DNA from: Anaerostipes sp.
GTDB taxonomy: Bacteria; Bacillota; Clostridia; Lachnospirales; Lachnospiraceae
NCBI RefSeq assembly: GCF_018381315.1
Contig: NZ_JAGZSD010000001.1
Span: 1-64,000, forward strand
Direction of reading: 5' to 3'
Length of the DNA stretch: 64,000 nucleotides
Each line of letters begins with the position of its first letter. Position 1 is the first letter of the stretch. Positions 26,474 through 35,053 of this stretch are shown piece after piece. The position numbers were made by a program, and so were the translations under genes. The notes under the pieces were generated by a model. The model saw only the letters and a list, made by a program, of their open reading frames with translations, did no database searches and was not told the DNA's origin.

Positions 26474-27331
26474 ATGATACCCGCATTGTTAAAATGGATA
26501 GGTAATAAAAGAAAATTTGCGGAACTGATAGTTTCATATATGCCAGAAGATTTTAATGATTATTATGAGCCTTTTCTTGGTAGTGGTGCTGTAATGGCAG
26601 AATTGCTACATTCTGATATTAATAAACTATTTCCACATTTTAAAAAAGCTCATGGAAGTGATGTGCTACCATTTTTAATTGATATTTTTAAAATTGTTAA
26701 AAATAATCCCGATGATCTTGTTAATTATTATAAAAAAGAAATAGAAGAATATTATCTTGATCCCAAGAACAAATATTTGGAGATTCGTGATAGATTTAAT
26801 CAAGAGCACAACGCCTATGATTTTTGTTTATTGTCCCGTACTTGTTATTCGGGTGTGATTCGATTCAGAAAAGCAGATGGATATATGAGCACCCCTCAAG
26901 GACCACACAAACCAATTAGCCCAGAAACATTTAAAAAACGTGTCAATCTATGGAATTCATTGTTAAAAAAGGCAGATTTTAAATATGAAAGTTATATTGA
27001 TGCAATGGATAAAGCACAGGCGGGGGATGTAGTTTATTGCGATCCACCATATACACATTCGCAAAGCATTATTTATGGGGCGCAAGATTTTGATGTAAAC
27101 GTATTATTTGCTAAGATTGCAGAATGCAAAGAACGTGGTGTAAAAGTAATGCTATCAATAAACGGCATGAAAGATTCAAAAAAAACCAATATTTCAGTCA
27201 CACCGCCAGACGGACTTTTTGAAAGAAAATTTTTAGTCAATTGTGGGACTTCAATGATTGATAGGCTTCAAAATGATGGAAAGACTATGAAAGATAAAAA
27301 GGTTGATGACCAATTATTATTAACTTGGTAA
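26474..27331 (+). CDS. DNA adenine N6-methyltransferase (D12 class, DpnM/Dam-like)
   Basis: 285-aa alpha-class adenine methyltransferase. It begins with L-K-W-I-G-N-K-R-K-F, then the SAM site Y-Y-E-P-F-L-G-S-G-A (residues about 33-42) and the catalytic D-P-P-Y at residues about 192-195. The order and the N-terminal W-x-G-[NG]-K are those of Dam, M.DpnII and M.EcoRV. It protects host DNA from the divergent endonuclease. The target may be GATC-like but this is not shown by the sequence. Low GC. Confidence 0.9.
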   Translation: MIPALLKWIGNKRKFAELIVSYMPEDFNDYYEPFLGSGAVMAELLHSDINKLFPHFKKAHGSDVLPFLIDIFKIVKNNPDDLVNYYKKEIEEYYLDPKNKYLEIRDRFNQEHNAYDFCLLSRTCYSGVIRFRKADGYMSTPQGPHKPISPETFKKRVNLWNSLLKKADFKYESYIDAMDKAQAGDVVYCDPPYTHSQSIIYGAQDFDVNVLFAKIAECKERGVKVMLSINGMKDSKKTNISVTPPDGLFERKFLVNCGTSMIDRLQNDGKTMKDKKVDDQLLLTW

Positions 27332-27356
27332 ATGTACATCTAAGGGCACAAACATT

Positions 27357-27405
27357 AAGAGTAGTAAGAATCCTGTAACGTGAGCGATTCTACTACTCTT
27401 TTTTA
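27357..27405 (+). terminator. Terminator of the methyltransferase gene
   Basis: A stem of about 16 base pairs, AGAGTAGTA-x-GAATC / GATTC-x-TACTACTCT, is followed by TTTTTTAC. Confidence 0.85.
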
Positions 27406-27792
27406 CATGTACATAACAGATAATCCGAATTTTAGATATAAGTTTTTGTCGCTTACCATTTACTATCTGCAAATATTTTTTATGGATTTAAGCGAAAAGC
27501 CACAAAGTAAGGGGAAAATATTCTACAAAGAGCAATATATAATATGAAATTAGAAGGAAAACACCCATATTTAGGATATGAGCGTTTCTCGATATAGTAC
27601 TATTAAAAAGGAATATTAACTGAACTACTAAAAATAGATCACAGGGGTTTTTGTGAAAAATTATCAGAATGTAGTATAGACGGAAAAATTAAAAATCCAC
27701 TCCATCCATTTGATACCTCCCCAATAATAACATATAATAAAATAGTAAAATATCATGCTATTTAATCCACCAAAAGAAAGGCGTCATACCAA
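27406..27792. other. AT-rich stretch without an intact gene
   Basis: About 390 bases between the R-M system and the SNF2 gene. A 50-codon open run ending near 27765 (with H-R-G-F-C-E-K-L-S-E and N-P-L-H-P-F-D) has no start or family that I recognise and is probably a gene remnant. The gap's composition is that of the R-M island rather than of the helicase gene downstream. Confidence 0.45.
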
Positions 27793-30700
27793 ATGCTATC
27801 TAAAGCAGAGATCCGCTCCCTAACCAATCCAACTTCATATTCAAGAGGCAGATCTCTATACGAGTCAGGCCATATTTTAGATTTCTCAGTAGACGGACAA
27901 AATGAGATTGATTATATTGACGCCTTAGTCCAGGGAAGCGGAAGAAAGCAGTATGATGTAAATCTGGAGTATAACATAGAACTAGATTGTCTGGAGAATT
28001 CCTACTGTGACTGTCCCGCCTACCATGAGTATTATGGACTGTGCAAGCATTGTATTGCAGTACTGCTGGAATATGATGAGTATGTAAAAAGGCAGGAAGC
28101 CATTCTGGAGCACGAAAAGAAGCAGGAAAGCAGTCTTGCGGCACTCCAAAGTCTGAAAGGAATGAAGACAAAACCCTCTGACTTACACAATGAGTATCAT
28201 CCGAAAACGACTCCGGCTATCAAAGATCTGCTGTCAAAACAGCAGTTAAAAAATACACTGCCAATACTGCAGGAGGAGATTCATGGGCAGGTACGGCTGG
28301 TGCCATTTTTAACATGTCAGGATCAGATTATTGAGGTTGAATTTAAGATTGGAACCTCTTACATGTATGTGTTAAAGGATGTTTTTACCTTTGTTAATGT
28401 TTTGGAAAACAGAGAGAACTATTCCTATGGGCAAAAACTGCATTTTGTCCATGATGTAGAAGTATTTGAGGATGATTCCCGTAAGCTGATTCAATTTTTA
28501 CAGGACTGGGTAAGGCAGAACAGATTCAGTTACATTCAGCCCTCCTACTATGGATATTCATATGAAGGAATTCCAATGGCCAAGTTAAGAAAGATTCCGC
28601 TGAAAACAGGTGAGCTGGAATTACTGATTGAAGCCATAGGAGACAAGGCGTTTCAGGCAAATATCAGCGGAATGAAGGAGGATATCTGGCAGGTGACAGA
28701 TGAGCCGCTTACCCGGACTATGACGATTACTGGACAGGAGCAGGGCATTAATGTGCGGATCAATTACTTAGCTGGATACCAGTGTGTAAAACATAATATT
28801 TATTTTCAAAAAGGAAAGGTCTATAAAATAAAGAAAACGGATATAGAGCCTATCCGGGGGTTTTTATCCTGTATGGAGGGACTGCCCACCAGAAAAGCTT
28901 TTATAGAACAGGAGGATGTGCCTGCATTCTGCAGAGATTTGCTGCCGGCTTTGGAAACTTATTTTGAATGTACGAAGGAGGCTTTTGCAGAAGAAGATTA
29001 TGGAGTAGTTCCTGCTGTTTTTGAAATATATCTGGATGCTCCCCAAAAAGACTTTATTACATGTAAGCCAGTGGCGGTTTATGGCCAGGATCGATATAAT
29101 GTTTTTGAAAAAACAGAAAAAATGGAGAGACGGGATCTGAAAAGTGAAATGAAGGTAGCCAAAGCAGTATCCGACTGGTGTAACGCATATGATGAAAATG
29201 AAAACCTGATGGTTCTGGCAGAGGATGAGGATAAGCTGTATGAACTGCTGATCTGGGGGATCCCGGAGCTGCAGAAGCTTGGGGAAGTTTATATATCCGA
29301 TGCATTAAAGAGAATGAATGTATCTTCACCGCCGAAAGTTTCCATAGGAGTATCACTTTCAGGGGATTTGCTGGAGCTTAAGGTGACTGCAGGGGATATG
29401 CCCAAAGAAGAATTGCTGGAGATTTTATCAAAATATAATAGGAAAAAGAAGTTTTACCGGCTGAAGAGCGGAGATTTTGTAAGCATGGATGATGAAGGGA
29501 TCAATGCTCTGCTGGAATTAAAAGAGGGTCTTCATCTTTCGGATAAGCAGTTAAAAGAGGATCAAGTAATTCTGCCCAAATATAATGCCATTTATCTGGA
29601 TGAAGAACTGAAGGAATGGGAGTCAGTTTCTGCCCGGAAGAACAAAGAATTTCAATCATTGATACAAAATATGAAAACGGCAGAGGATAACGATTTTGAA
29701 CTGCCGGCCGAGATGGAGAAAACACTGAGGGAATATCAGAAGAAAGGCTTCTTGTGGATCAAGACATTAAAATACAATGGATTCGGCGGAATCCTTGCGG
29801 ATGATATGGGCCTTGGAAAAACTCTTCAGGTTATTGCATTTTTGGAATCAGAGTATTCGGAGAAGCAAAATGCTGGACAGAGCCTGATCGTGGCACCGGC
29901 ATCCCTTGTATTTAACTGGCACAGTGAAATACGCAGGTTTGCCCCGGATCTTCCCGTGCAAATGGTAGTTGGAAAAGCGCACGAAAGAAAAGATGCCATT
30001 GAAAATGCAGAGGACAATATGATACTGATCACGTCATATGATCTTCTGAAAAGAGATACTGCTCTATATCAAAAGATGATATTCAGCAATCAGGTCATTG
30101 ATGAGGCTCAATACATCAAAAATCATAATACTCAGGCGGCCAGAGCGGTCAAGACTGTAAATGCTGGTTTTAAACTTGCGCTTACCGGAACACCGGTAGA
30201 AAATCGATTGAGTGAGCTTTGGAGTATTTTTGACTATCTGATGCCCGGCTTTTTGTATTCTTATCAAAAATTCAGGGAAGAGCTGGAGCAGCCCATTGTT
30301 CAGGATAACAGTGAAAATGAATTAAAGCGTCTTCAAAAAATGATCCGCCCGTTTGTGCTTCGGCGTTTGAAAAAGGATGTATTAAAGGACCTGCCGGATA
30401 AGCTGGAAAAGAATTATTTTGCCAAAATGGAAGGAGAACAGCAGAAGCTGTATGATGCTCATGTAAAGCGTATGCAGATCATGCTGGATCAGCAGTCAGA
30501 GGATGAATTTAAAAGCTCAAAGATTCAGATATTGTCGGAACTGACCAGATTAAGACAGATCTGCTGCAGCCCGGAACTGATTTTTGAAAACTATTCGGGA
30601 AGATCTGCAAAGACAGAATTATGCATTGATCTGATAAAAAATGCAGTCAGCGGGGGACATAAGATTCTTCTGTTTTCGCAGTTTACATCGATGTTATCTT

Positions 30701-31113
30701 TGTTGGAAGATCGGATGCAGAAGGAGGGTATTTCTTTTTATACTCTGACAGGTGCAGTCAGCAAAGAAAAGCGCTCCAAAATGGTGGAGGCATTTAATGA
30801 GGATGAGACATCTGTCTTTTGCATCTCCCTGAAAGCAGGGGGTACCGGGCTGAATCTTACCTCGGCTGATATCGTGATTCATTATGACCCGTGGTGGAAC
30901 CTGGCAGTGCAGAATCAGGCCACAGACAGGGCGCACCGTATTGGACAGAAAAATGTGGTGATGGTCTATAAATTAATTGTACAGGGAACTATTGAGGATA
31001 ACATCATGAAGCTTCAGGAAAAGAAAAGGGAACTGGCGGAGCAGATACTGAGCGGAGACGGAATGAGCCAGGCAAGCTTTACCAGGGAAGAATTAAAGGA
31101 ATTATTGAGGTAG
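27793..31113 (+). CDS. SNF2/RapA-type helicase with SWIM zinc finger
   Basis: 1106-aa ATPase. Residues about 50-95 contain a SWIM zinc finger (C-D-C-P-A...C-K-H-C). A long SNF2-associated middle part follows, then the two-lobe motor. Motor motifs: G-I-L-A-D-D-M-G-L-G-K-T-L-Q (Walker A, about 672), D-E-A-Q-Y-I-K-N (motif II), L-T-G-T-P-V-E-N (motif III), L-K-A-G-G-T-G-L-N-L and D-R-A-H-R-I-G-Q (V and VI). Such proteins move along dsDNA and may displace RNA polymerase or other proteins. It is followed at 22 bases by a methyltransferase and sits next to an R-M system. The role may be housekeeping or defence. Confidence 0.88.
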   Translation: MLSKAEIRSLTNPTSYSRGRSLYESGHILDFSVDGQNEIDYIDALVQGSGRKQYDVNLEYNIELDCLENSYCDCPAYHEYYGLCKHCIAVLLEYDEYVKRQEAILEHEKKQESSLAALQSLKGMKTKPSDLHNEYHPKTTPAIKDLLSKQQLKNTLPILQEEIHGQVRLVPFLTCQDQIIEVEFKIGTSYMYVLKDVFTFVNVLENRENYSYGQKLHFVHDVEVFEDDSRKLIQFLQDWVRQNRFSYIQPSYYGYSYEGIPMAKLRKIPLKTGELELLIEAIGDKAFQANISGMKEDIWQVTDEPLTRTMTITGQEQGINVRINYLAGYQCVKHNIYFQKGKVYKIKKTDIEPIRGFLSCMEGLPTRKAFIEQEDVPAFCRDLLPALETYFECTKEAFAEEDYGVVPAVFEIYLDAPQKDFITCKPVAVYGQDRYNVFEKTEKMERRDLKSEMKVAKAVSDWCNAYDENENLMVLAEDEDKLYELLIWGIPELQKLGEVYISDALKRMNVSSPPKVSIGVSLSGDLLELKVTAGDMPKEELLEILSKYNRKKKFYRLKSGDFVSMDDEGINALLELKEGLHLSDKQLKEDQVILPKYNAIYLDEELKEWESVSARKNKEFQSLIQNMKTAEDNDFELPAEMEKTLREYQKKGFLWIKTLKYNGFGGILADDMGLGKTLQVIAFLESEYSEKQNAGQSLIVAPASLVFNWHSEIRRFAPDLPVQMVVGKAHERKDAIENAEDNMILITSYDLLKRDTALYQKMIFSNQVIDEAQYIKNHNTQAARAVKTVNAGFKLALTGTPVENRLSELWSIFDYLMPGFLYSYQKFREELEQPIVQDNSENELKRLQKMIRPFVLRRLKKDVLKDLPDKLEKNYFAKMEGEQQKLYDAHVKRMQIMLDQQSEDEFKSSKIQILSELTRLRQICCSPELIFENYSGRSAKTELCIDLIKNAVSGGHKILLFSQFTSMLSLLEDRMQKEGISFYTLTGAVSKEKRSKMVEAFNEDETSVFCISLKAGGTGLNLTSADIVIHYDPWWNLAVQNQATDRAHRIGQKNVVMVYKLIVQGTIEDNIMKLQEKKRELAEQILSGDGMSQASFTREELKELLR

Positions 31114-31135
31114 AGAGATGAAAAGCGGAGGATTT

Positions 31136-31729
31136 ATGGTTTCTAAAACAATAGATTATTACAACCAGAATGCCAGCGAATTTGTTTCTAATACAATCGG
31201 AGTTGACATGGAAGCTAATCAGAAGCGCTTTTGTGAAAGGCTTCCAAAGGGAGCTTTTATTCTGGATTTTGGCTGCGGATCAGGACGTGATACCACGTGT
31301 TTTTTAAATCAGGGTTATCAGGTAGAGGCAGTGGACGGGTCAAAAGAACTGTGCAGGCTTGCTTCGGATTTTACAGGAATGAACGTTCAGCATATGTATT
31401 TTTATGAACTGGATAGAGAAGAAATATATGATGGAATCTGGGCCTGCTCATCCATCCTTCATCTGTCCATAAATGAGTTGAAGCATGTTTTGTTAAAGGT
31501 GGCAGAGGCATTAAAGGCAGAGGGAATTGTATATGCTTCATTTAAATACGGAAATTTTCAGGGAGAGCGGAACGGACGGTATTTTACTGATCTTAATGAG
31601 GAGCGGTTAAACAGATTAGTAGATGAAACAGCAGTTTTTACGATTGAGGAAACATGGATCACATCCGATGTAAGACCGGCGAGAGATGAAGGAAAATGGC
31701 TGAACACAATTTTAAAGAAGAAAGAATAG
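31136..31729 (+). CDS. Class I SAM-dependent methyltransferase (TehB-like)
   Basis: 197-aa methyltransferase. The SAM motif I-L-D-F-G-C-G-S-G-R-D-T lies near residue 44, the acidic motif II in V-E-A-V-D-G-S near residue 64, and motif IV-like W-A-C-S-S-I-L-H-L near residue 101. No DNA target-recognition domain or N/D-P-P-Y motif is present, so a small molecule or protein target is likelier than DNA. The ATG six codons upstream is possible, but GGAGG lies just before the one used. It is probably co-transcribed with the SNF2 gene; their link is unknown. Confidence 0.8.
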   Translation: MVSKTIDYYNQNASEFVSNTIGVDMEANQKRFCERLPKGAFILDFGCGSGRDTTCFLNQGYQVEAVDGSKELCRLASDFTGMNVQHMYFYELDREEIYDGIWACSSILHLSINELKHVLLKVAEALKAEGIVYASFKYGNFQGERNGRYFTDLNEERLNRLVDETAVFTIEETWITSDVRPARDEGKWLNTILKKKE

Positions 31730-31830
31730 CTACAGAATATTATCAGGGTACTGTTTTAGAATTTCAGGTCTCAGACGTTATGACCGGGGGAAAGAACCAG
31801 CACAGACAATTAATATAGAAATGGTATTCT

Positions 31831-32006
31831 GTCGACCTCTGATAATGTAAAAAACCCTGGGGGTCGACAATGCAAGGAATAAAGCGGTAAAAACCTGAAA
31901 TCAGGATTATTAATAGAAGAGAAAATGAATATAAAATGTGAGTTTTAAGCCGGTCGACAATTCAGGGTTGAAAAATGCTTATTTTTGCTTTATTGTGAAT
32001 GTATGG
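31831..32006 (+). promoter_or_regulatory. Orphan CRISPR leader A
   Basis: It starts with GTCGACC, continues with ATAATGTAAAAAACC and GGGGGTCGAC, and has a third GTCGAC at 31953-31958, exactly 54 bases before the first repeat. The same elements stand in the same order at the orphan array near 38.7 kb, with the same 54-base spacing, and a shorter version precedes both type I-B arrays. Confidence 0.65.
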
Positions 32007-32035
32007 GTGTTAATAGAAACATATTGGAATGTAAA
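32007..32035 (+). CRISPR. Single CRISPR-type repeat after leader A
   Basis: One 29-base unit beginning GTGTTAATAGAAACA and ending TTGGAATGTAAA, identical to the first unit of the orphan array at 38844. No second unit follows within the next 1.3 kb. Its end (GGAATGTAAA) resembles the end of C. difficile type I-B repeats from memory. Confidence 0.6.
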
Positions 32036-32131
32036 TGCATCTGTCTTCTATGTTCACGTCTCTATCTTTCCGGGTGTAGAGTTCCGCTCCCCGTAGTTTT
32101 GTGTCGTTGTGGACAATTTTGGACATAATAA

Positions 32132-32158
32132 AAGCACCTATGAAGGCCATAGATGCTT
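32132..32158 (-). terminator. Terminator of the DUF4428/SHOCT gene
   Basis: AAGCA-x-CTATG / CATAG-x-TGCTT hairpin; read on the minus strand it is followed by TTTTATT. Confidence 0.65.
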
Positions 32159-32175
32159 GCTAAAGATATTTAATT

Positions 32176-32976
32176 TCATAATTCTAAAAGTTGTTTTTTC
32201 TTTGCTTCAAATTCTTCCTGGTTTATTGCTCCCATGTCAAGGAGTTGTTTATATTTCATTATTTCATCGGCTGGTGACAAGGCCGGAGTGTCTTTGCTTT
32301 TGTCTGGCTCTTTAATCATGGATGCTAACATATGATGAACTTTTTCCGCACACTGTTCATTTGGATAAGGAATTGATATAGGTTCCGTTCCTTCATCAAA
32401 AACAACATTTACAAAGACATTTTGTAGTTCGGTAGAATTAGTAAGCGTTTTGCTTCGTGCCATCATCCCGCCTAATAAAGCCCCAGTACTTCCAGCTAAT
32501 ACATAACCAAGCCATGCTTTTCTTAGACCCTTTTCTTTTCTTGTAGATGATGTGGAAACAATTTTTTTACCACCAACCGAGGTGTAAACCTCAATAATAT
32601 CAGAAAAATTAAATACAAACGGTACAGGCTTTTCTCTATCAATCCCTATTGCCCCCATTGGCTGGTTACTGAAATACCACTTTTCATTTTTTTCATCAAT
32701 AAATAAGGTATTTTCAATAACCTTTGTTGGCTTAAAGTCAGCAAATGTTTTTCTGTTTTCCTTTAATATCTCATTTGCTTTTGTTCGATCAGACTTCATC
32801 TTTTTCAACTGTTCTGTATCAAACTGAACAAATGCTTTCGGCCCGTCAAAAACACCAAAAGGTTTTTGGCAATCAGGACATAAATAACCATCCTTTGTAG
32901 CCCATCTTTTTTCTTTTTCTCCAACTGTTCGACCACAAACACTGCAAGTAACAATAGGTTTACTGAACAATCCCAT
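32176..32976 (-). CDS. DUF4428-type zinc-ribbon protein with C-terminal SHOCT domain
   Basis: 266-aa protein. The N-terminus has a four-Cys ribbon (C-S-V-C...C-P-D-C, residues about 10-36) like DUF4428. The middle resembles PH-like domains, with F-N-F-S-D-I-I-E-V, and contains a glycine-rich segment G-Y-V-L-A-G-S-T-G-A-L-L-G-G-M. The last 30 residues (Y-K-Q-L-L-D-M-G-A-I-N-Q-E-E-F-E-A-K-K-K-Q-L) are a SHOCT helix hairpin. Such proteins are common on mobile or accessory DNA, with unknown role. The inner ATG is the start because GGGAGG lies inside the five-codon longer frame. Confidence 0.75.
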   Translation of the reverse strand: MGLFSKPIVTCSVCGRTVGEKEKRWATKDGYLCPDCQKPFGVFDGPKAFVQFDTEQLKKMKSDRTKANEILKENRKTFADFKPTKVIENTLFIDEKNEKWYFSNQPMGAIGIDREKPVPFVFNFSDIIEVYTSVGGKKIVSTSSTRKEKGLRKAWLGYVLAGSTGALLGGMMARSKTLTNSTELQNVFVNVVFDEGTEPISIPYPNEQCAEKVHHMLASMIKEPDKSKDTPALSPADEIMKYKQLLDMGAINQEEFEAKKKQLLEL

Positions 32977-33068
32977 CTCAAATCCTCCCATTCTTTTTCC
33001 TTAATTATACAACATTAGAGGACAGGCTACAACAAAAGGAGCCGCATAACAACAACTCCTTACTTAGA

Positions 33069-33278
33069 TTACAATGCAATGTCGTATACAAGTTCTTTGT
33101 TCGGATCAATAATATAAAATACTTCATCCAAAAATGCATTACATAACTCATCCAGATCTTCCATCTCTTTTGCTTTTTGCTTAAATGTTTGAAATTCTAC
33201 CGGGGTCATATCCTTACATATATTTTTCAAATTACAAACGATAGGGGTTATTTCAGCACAAAATTCTTTATGTGTCAT
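33069..33278 (-). CDS. Small acidic hypothetical protein, 69 aa
   Basis: Not recognised. The start M-T-H-K-E-F has GGAGGTGG 8 bases upstream. It is helical in appearance (M-T-P-V-E-F-Q-T-F-K-Q-K-A-K-E-M) and has no membrane segment. The gene begins one base after the stop of a truncated upstream gene, so the two were probably an operon pair. Confidence 0.6.
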   Translation of the reverse strand: MTHKEFCAEITPIVCNLKNICKDMTPVEFQTFKQKAKEMEDLDELCNAFLDEVFYIIDPNKELVYDIAL

Positions 33279-33279
33279 G

Positions 33280-33414
33280 TCAAGCCACCTCCCCATAAAC
33301 AGCAAGATTAAATAATTCCTCAAAGGTATCGGCATAATAAAGTGGCTGAACCTCTCTCTGCTTATGTGGGCTGACCGCATTCTCTCCATACTGTAATCCT
33401 TTTGCAGTCAACGC
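33280..33414 (-). pseudogene. 5'-truncated gene next to an isolated CRISPR-type repeat
   Basis: An open frame of about 45 codons (I-T-A-L-T-A-K-G-L-Q-Y-G-E-N, later Y-Y-A-D-T-F-E-E-L-F-N-L-A-V-Y-G) ends 1 base before the next gene. Upstream the frame runs straight into the repeat at 33416-33444 with no ribosome-binding site or good start, so the 5' part seems lost at the repeat. Family not recognised. Confidence 0.5.
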
Positions 33415-33415
33415 T

Positions 33416-33444
33416 GTGATAATAGAAACATATTGGAATCCAAA
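33416..33444 (+). CRISPR. Isolated CRISPR-type repeat
   Basis: A 29-base unit GTGATAATAGAAACATATTG followed by GAATCCAAA, differing from the 32007 unit at only three positions. No leader and no second unit are adjacent. Same orientation as the unit at 32007, with about 1.4 kb and two genes between them. Confidence 0.55.
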
Positions 33445-33503
33445 GTCAGACTGTGTACAATGGGGTGAAGTAAAGGAATATTTTAAATAGAAAAATACAT
33501 AAA

Positions 33504-33542
33504 AACAACACAGCAATTGACTCAACCAAAAGCTGTGTTGTT
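33504..33542 (-). terminator. Terminator of the PurF-like gene
   Basis: AACAACACAGC / GCTGTGTTGTT stem of 11 pairs, followed on the minus strand by TTTATG; 12 bases beyond the stop codon. Confidence 0.85.
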
Positions 33543-33553
33543 CTTAAATTTAT

Positions 33554-34960
33554 CTACTCTTTTCCATCCCAGCAATAAGTACAAAGCTTCTTAGGATCCA
33601 GTCCCACTGATTCTATCATATCATCCAGCCTATGATACCGGAGTGATGTAAAATTCAGCTGCTTACAGATCTCATCGATCATTGCCTGATATTCAGGAGA
33701 GTCTGGATTTGAGAACTTCTCCAGATGAACATTCTTATAATCTCCGCCGATTTGTTCAATGATCCGGCGTGTGATCAAGTCCATTTCAGAAGTAGAACGA
33801 GAGAAATTCAAATATTTACATCCGTATATGATCGGCGGACAGGCAGGACGGACATGAACTTCTTTAGCACCGCTCTGATAGAGAAATTCTGTGGTTTCCC
33901 GAAGCTGGGTTCCCCTTACAATGGAATCATCAATCAATAAAAGACTTTTGTCCTGGATCAGTTCGTGTACCGGAATCAGTTTCATTTTGGCGATCAAATT
34001 CCTTTTACTCTGGATCGTCGGCATAAAAGACCGGGGCCAGGTAGGGGTATATTTAATAAAAGGTCTGGAAAATGGGATTCCGGATTCGTTGGCATAACCA
34101 ATGGCATGTGCAATTCCTGAATCAGGGACTCCTGCCACGGTATCCGGTGCGGCATCATCACGCTGCGCCAGCTTCTTTCCGCATTCGTAGCGCATTTCTT
34201 CCACGCTGATTCCCTCATAGGAGGAAGAAGGATAGCCGTAATAAACCCAAAGAAAGGTACAGATCTTCATATCTTCCCCTGGCTTTGCAAGAGTCTGGGT
34301 ACCTTCAGGCGTAAGAATAACGATCTCTCCAGGTCCGAGTTCCCGGTCGGCCACATATCCAAGATTCAGGTAGGCAAAACTTTCAAAGGAAATACAGTAA
34401 CCGTCATCCTTTTTACCCACTGCAACCGGAGTACGGCCCATTTTATCTCTGGCAGCGTAGATTCCCTTTGGTGTCAGAAGAACCATGGTCATAGAACCGT
34501 CAATGATATCCTGTGCATGCTGAATTCCTTCTACCAGATGTTCTTTCTGGTTGATGATGGCTGCAACCAGCTCGGTTGCATTGATGTCGCCGCCGCTCAT
34601 TTCCAAAAAGTGTGTGTGGCCTGAATCAAACATCTGCTTAATGATTTCATCCGTATTATTAATCTTTCCGACTGTCATAATTGCATAGGTACCGTGATGG
34701 GAGCGCACGATCAATGGCTGCGGTTCATAGTCAGAGATACAGCCGATTCCCATGTATCCATGCATCTTATTTACATCTTTATCAAACTTTGTCCGGAAAG
34801 GAGCATTCTCTATGTTATGAATAGCCCGGTCGAAACCGTCCTCTTTGCTGTAAACTGCCATGCCGGCACGTCTGGTTCCAAGATGGGAATGATAGTCTGT
34901 CCCAAAATATAAATCAAAAACACAATCCTGCTTTGAAGTGACACCAAAAAATCCGCCCAT
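33554..34960 (-). CDS. PurF-like amidophosphoribosyltransferase paralogue lacking the N-terminal cysteine
   Basis: 468-aa protein aligned with PurF over its whole length. The N-terminal Ntn-type domain has Y-x-G-T-D-Y-H-S-H-L-G-T-R-R-A-G-M-A and G-K-I-N-N. The C-terminal PRPP domain has V-P-D-S-G-I-A-H-A-I-G-Y and L-L-L-I-D-D-S-I-V-R-G-T-Q. Active PurF begins M-C-G-[IV]-x-G, with Cys as glutaminase nucleophile; this one begins M-G-G-F-F-G-V, with Gly at that position. It may use free ammonia, act on another amine, or be regulatory. No other purine gene is adjacent. The C-terminal C-T-Y-C remains as in FeS-type PurF. Confidence 0.8.
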   Translation of the reverse strand: MGGFFGVTSKQDCVFDLYFGTDYHSHLGTRRAGMAVYSKEDGFDRAIHNIENAPFRTKFDKDVNKMHGYMGIGCISDYEPQPLIVRSHHGTYAIMTVGKINNTDEIIKQMFDSGHTHFLEMSGGDINATELVAAIINQKEHLVEGIQHAQDIIDGSMTMVLLTPKGIYAARDKMGRTPVAVGKKDDGYCISFESFAYLNLGYVADRELGPGEIVILTPEGTQTLAKPGEDMKICTFLWVYYGYPSSSYEGISVEEMRYECGKKLAQRDDAAPDTVAGVPDSGIAHAIGYANESGIPFSRPFIKYTPTWPRSFMPTIQSKRNLIAKMKLIPVHELIQDKSLLLIDDSIVRGTQLRETTEFLYQSGAKEVHVRPACPPIIYGCKYLNFSRSTSEMDLITRRIIEQIGGDYKNVHLEKFSNPDSPEYQAMIDEICKQLNFTSLRYHRLDDMIESVGLDPKKLCTYCWDGKE

Positions 34961-35053
34961 AAATTCCTCCGATTTGTAATAATAATTAAATTGATATATT
35001 TATTATAACCAAACGTGAAGGCTGGAACAAGAAAAGTTTAGGCTAATGTGTGG

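Noticed and set aside
27793..31729. DISARM-like defence system
   Set aside because: An SNF2 helicase and a methyltransferase are present, but the DUF1998 and phospholipase D-type genes and a DNA methyltransferase of the DISARM type are missing.
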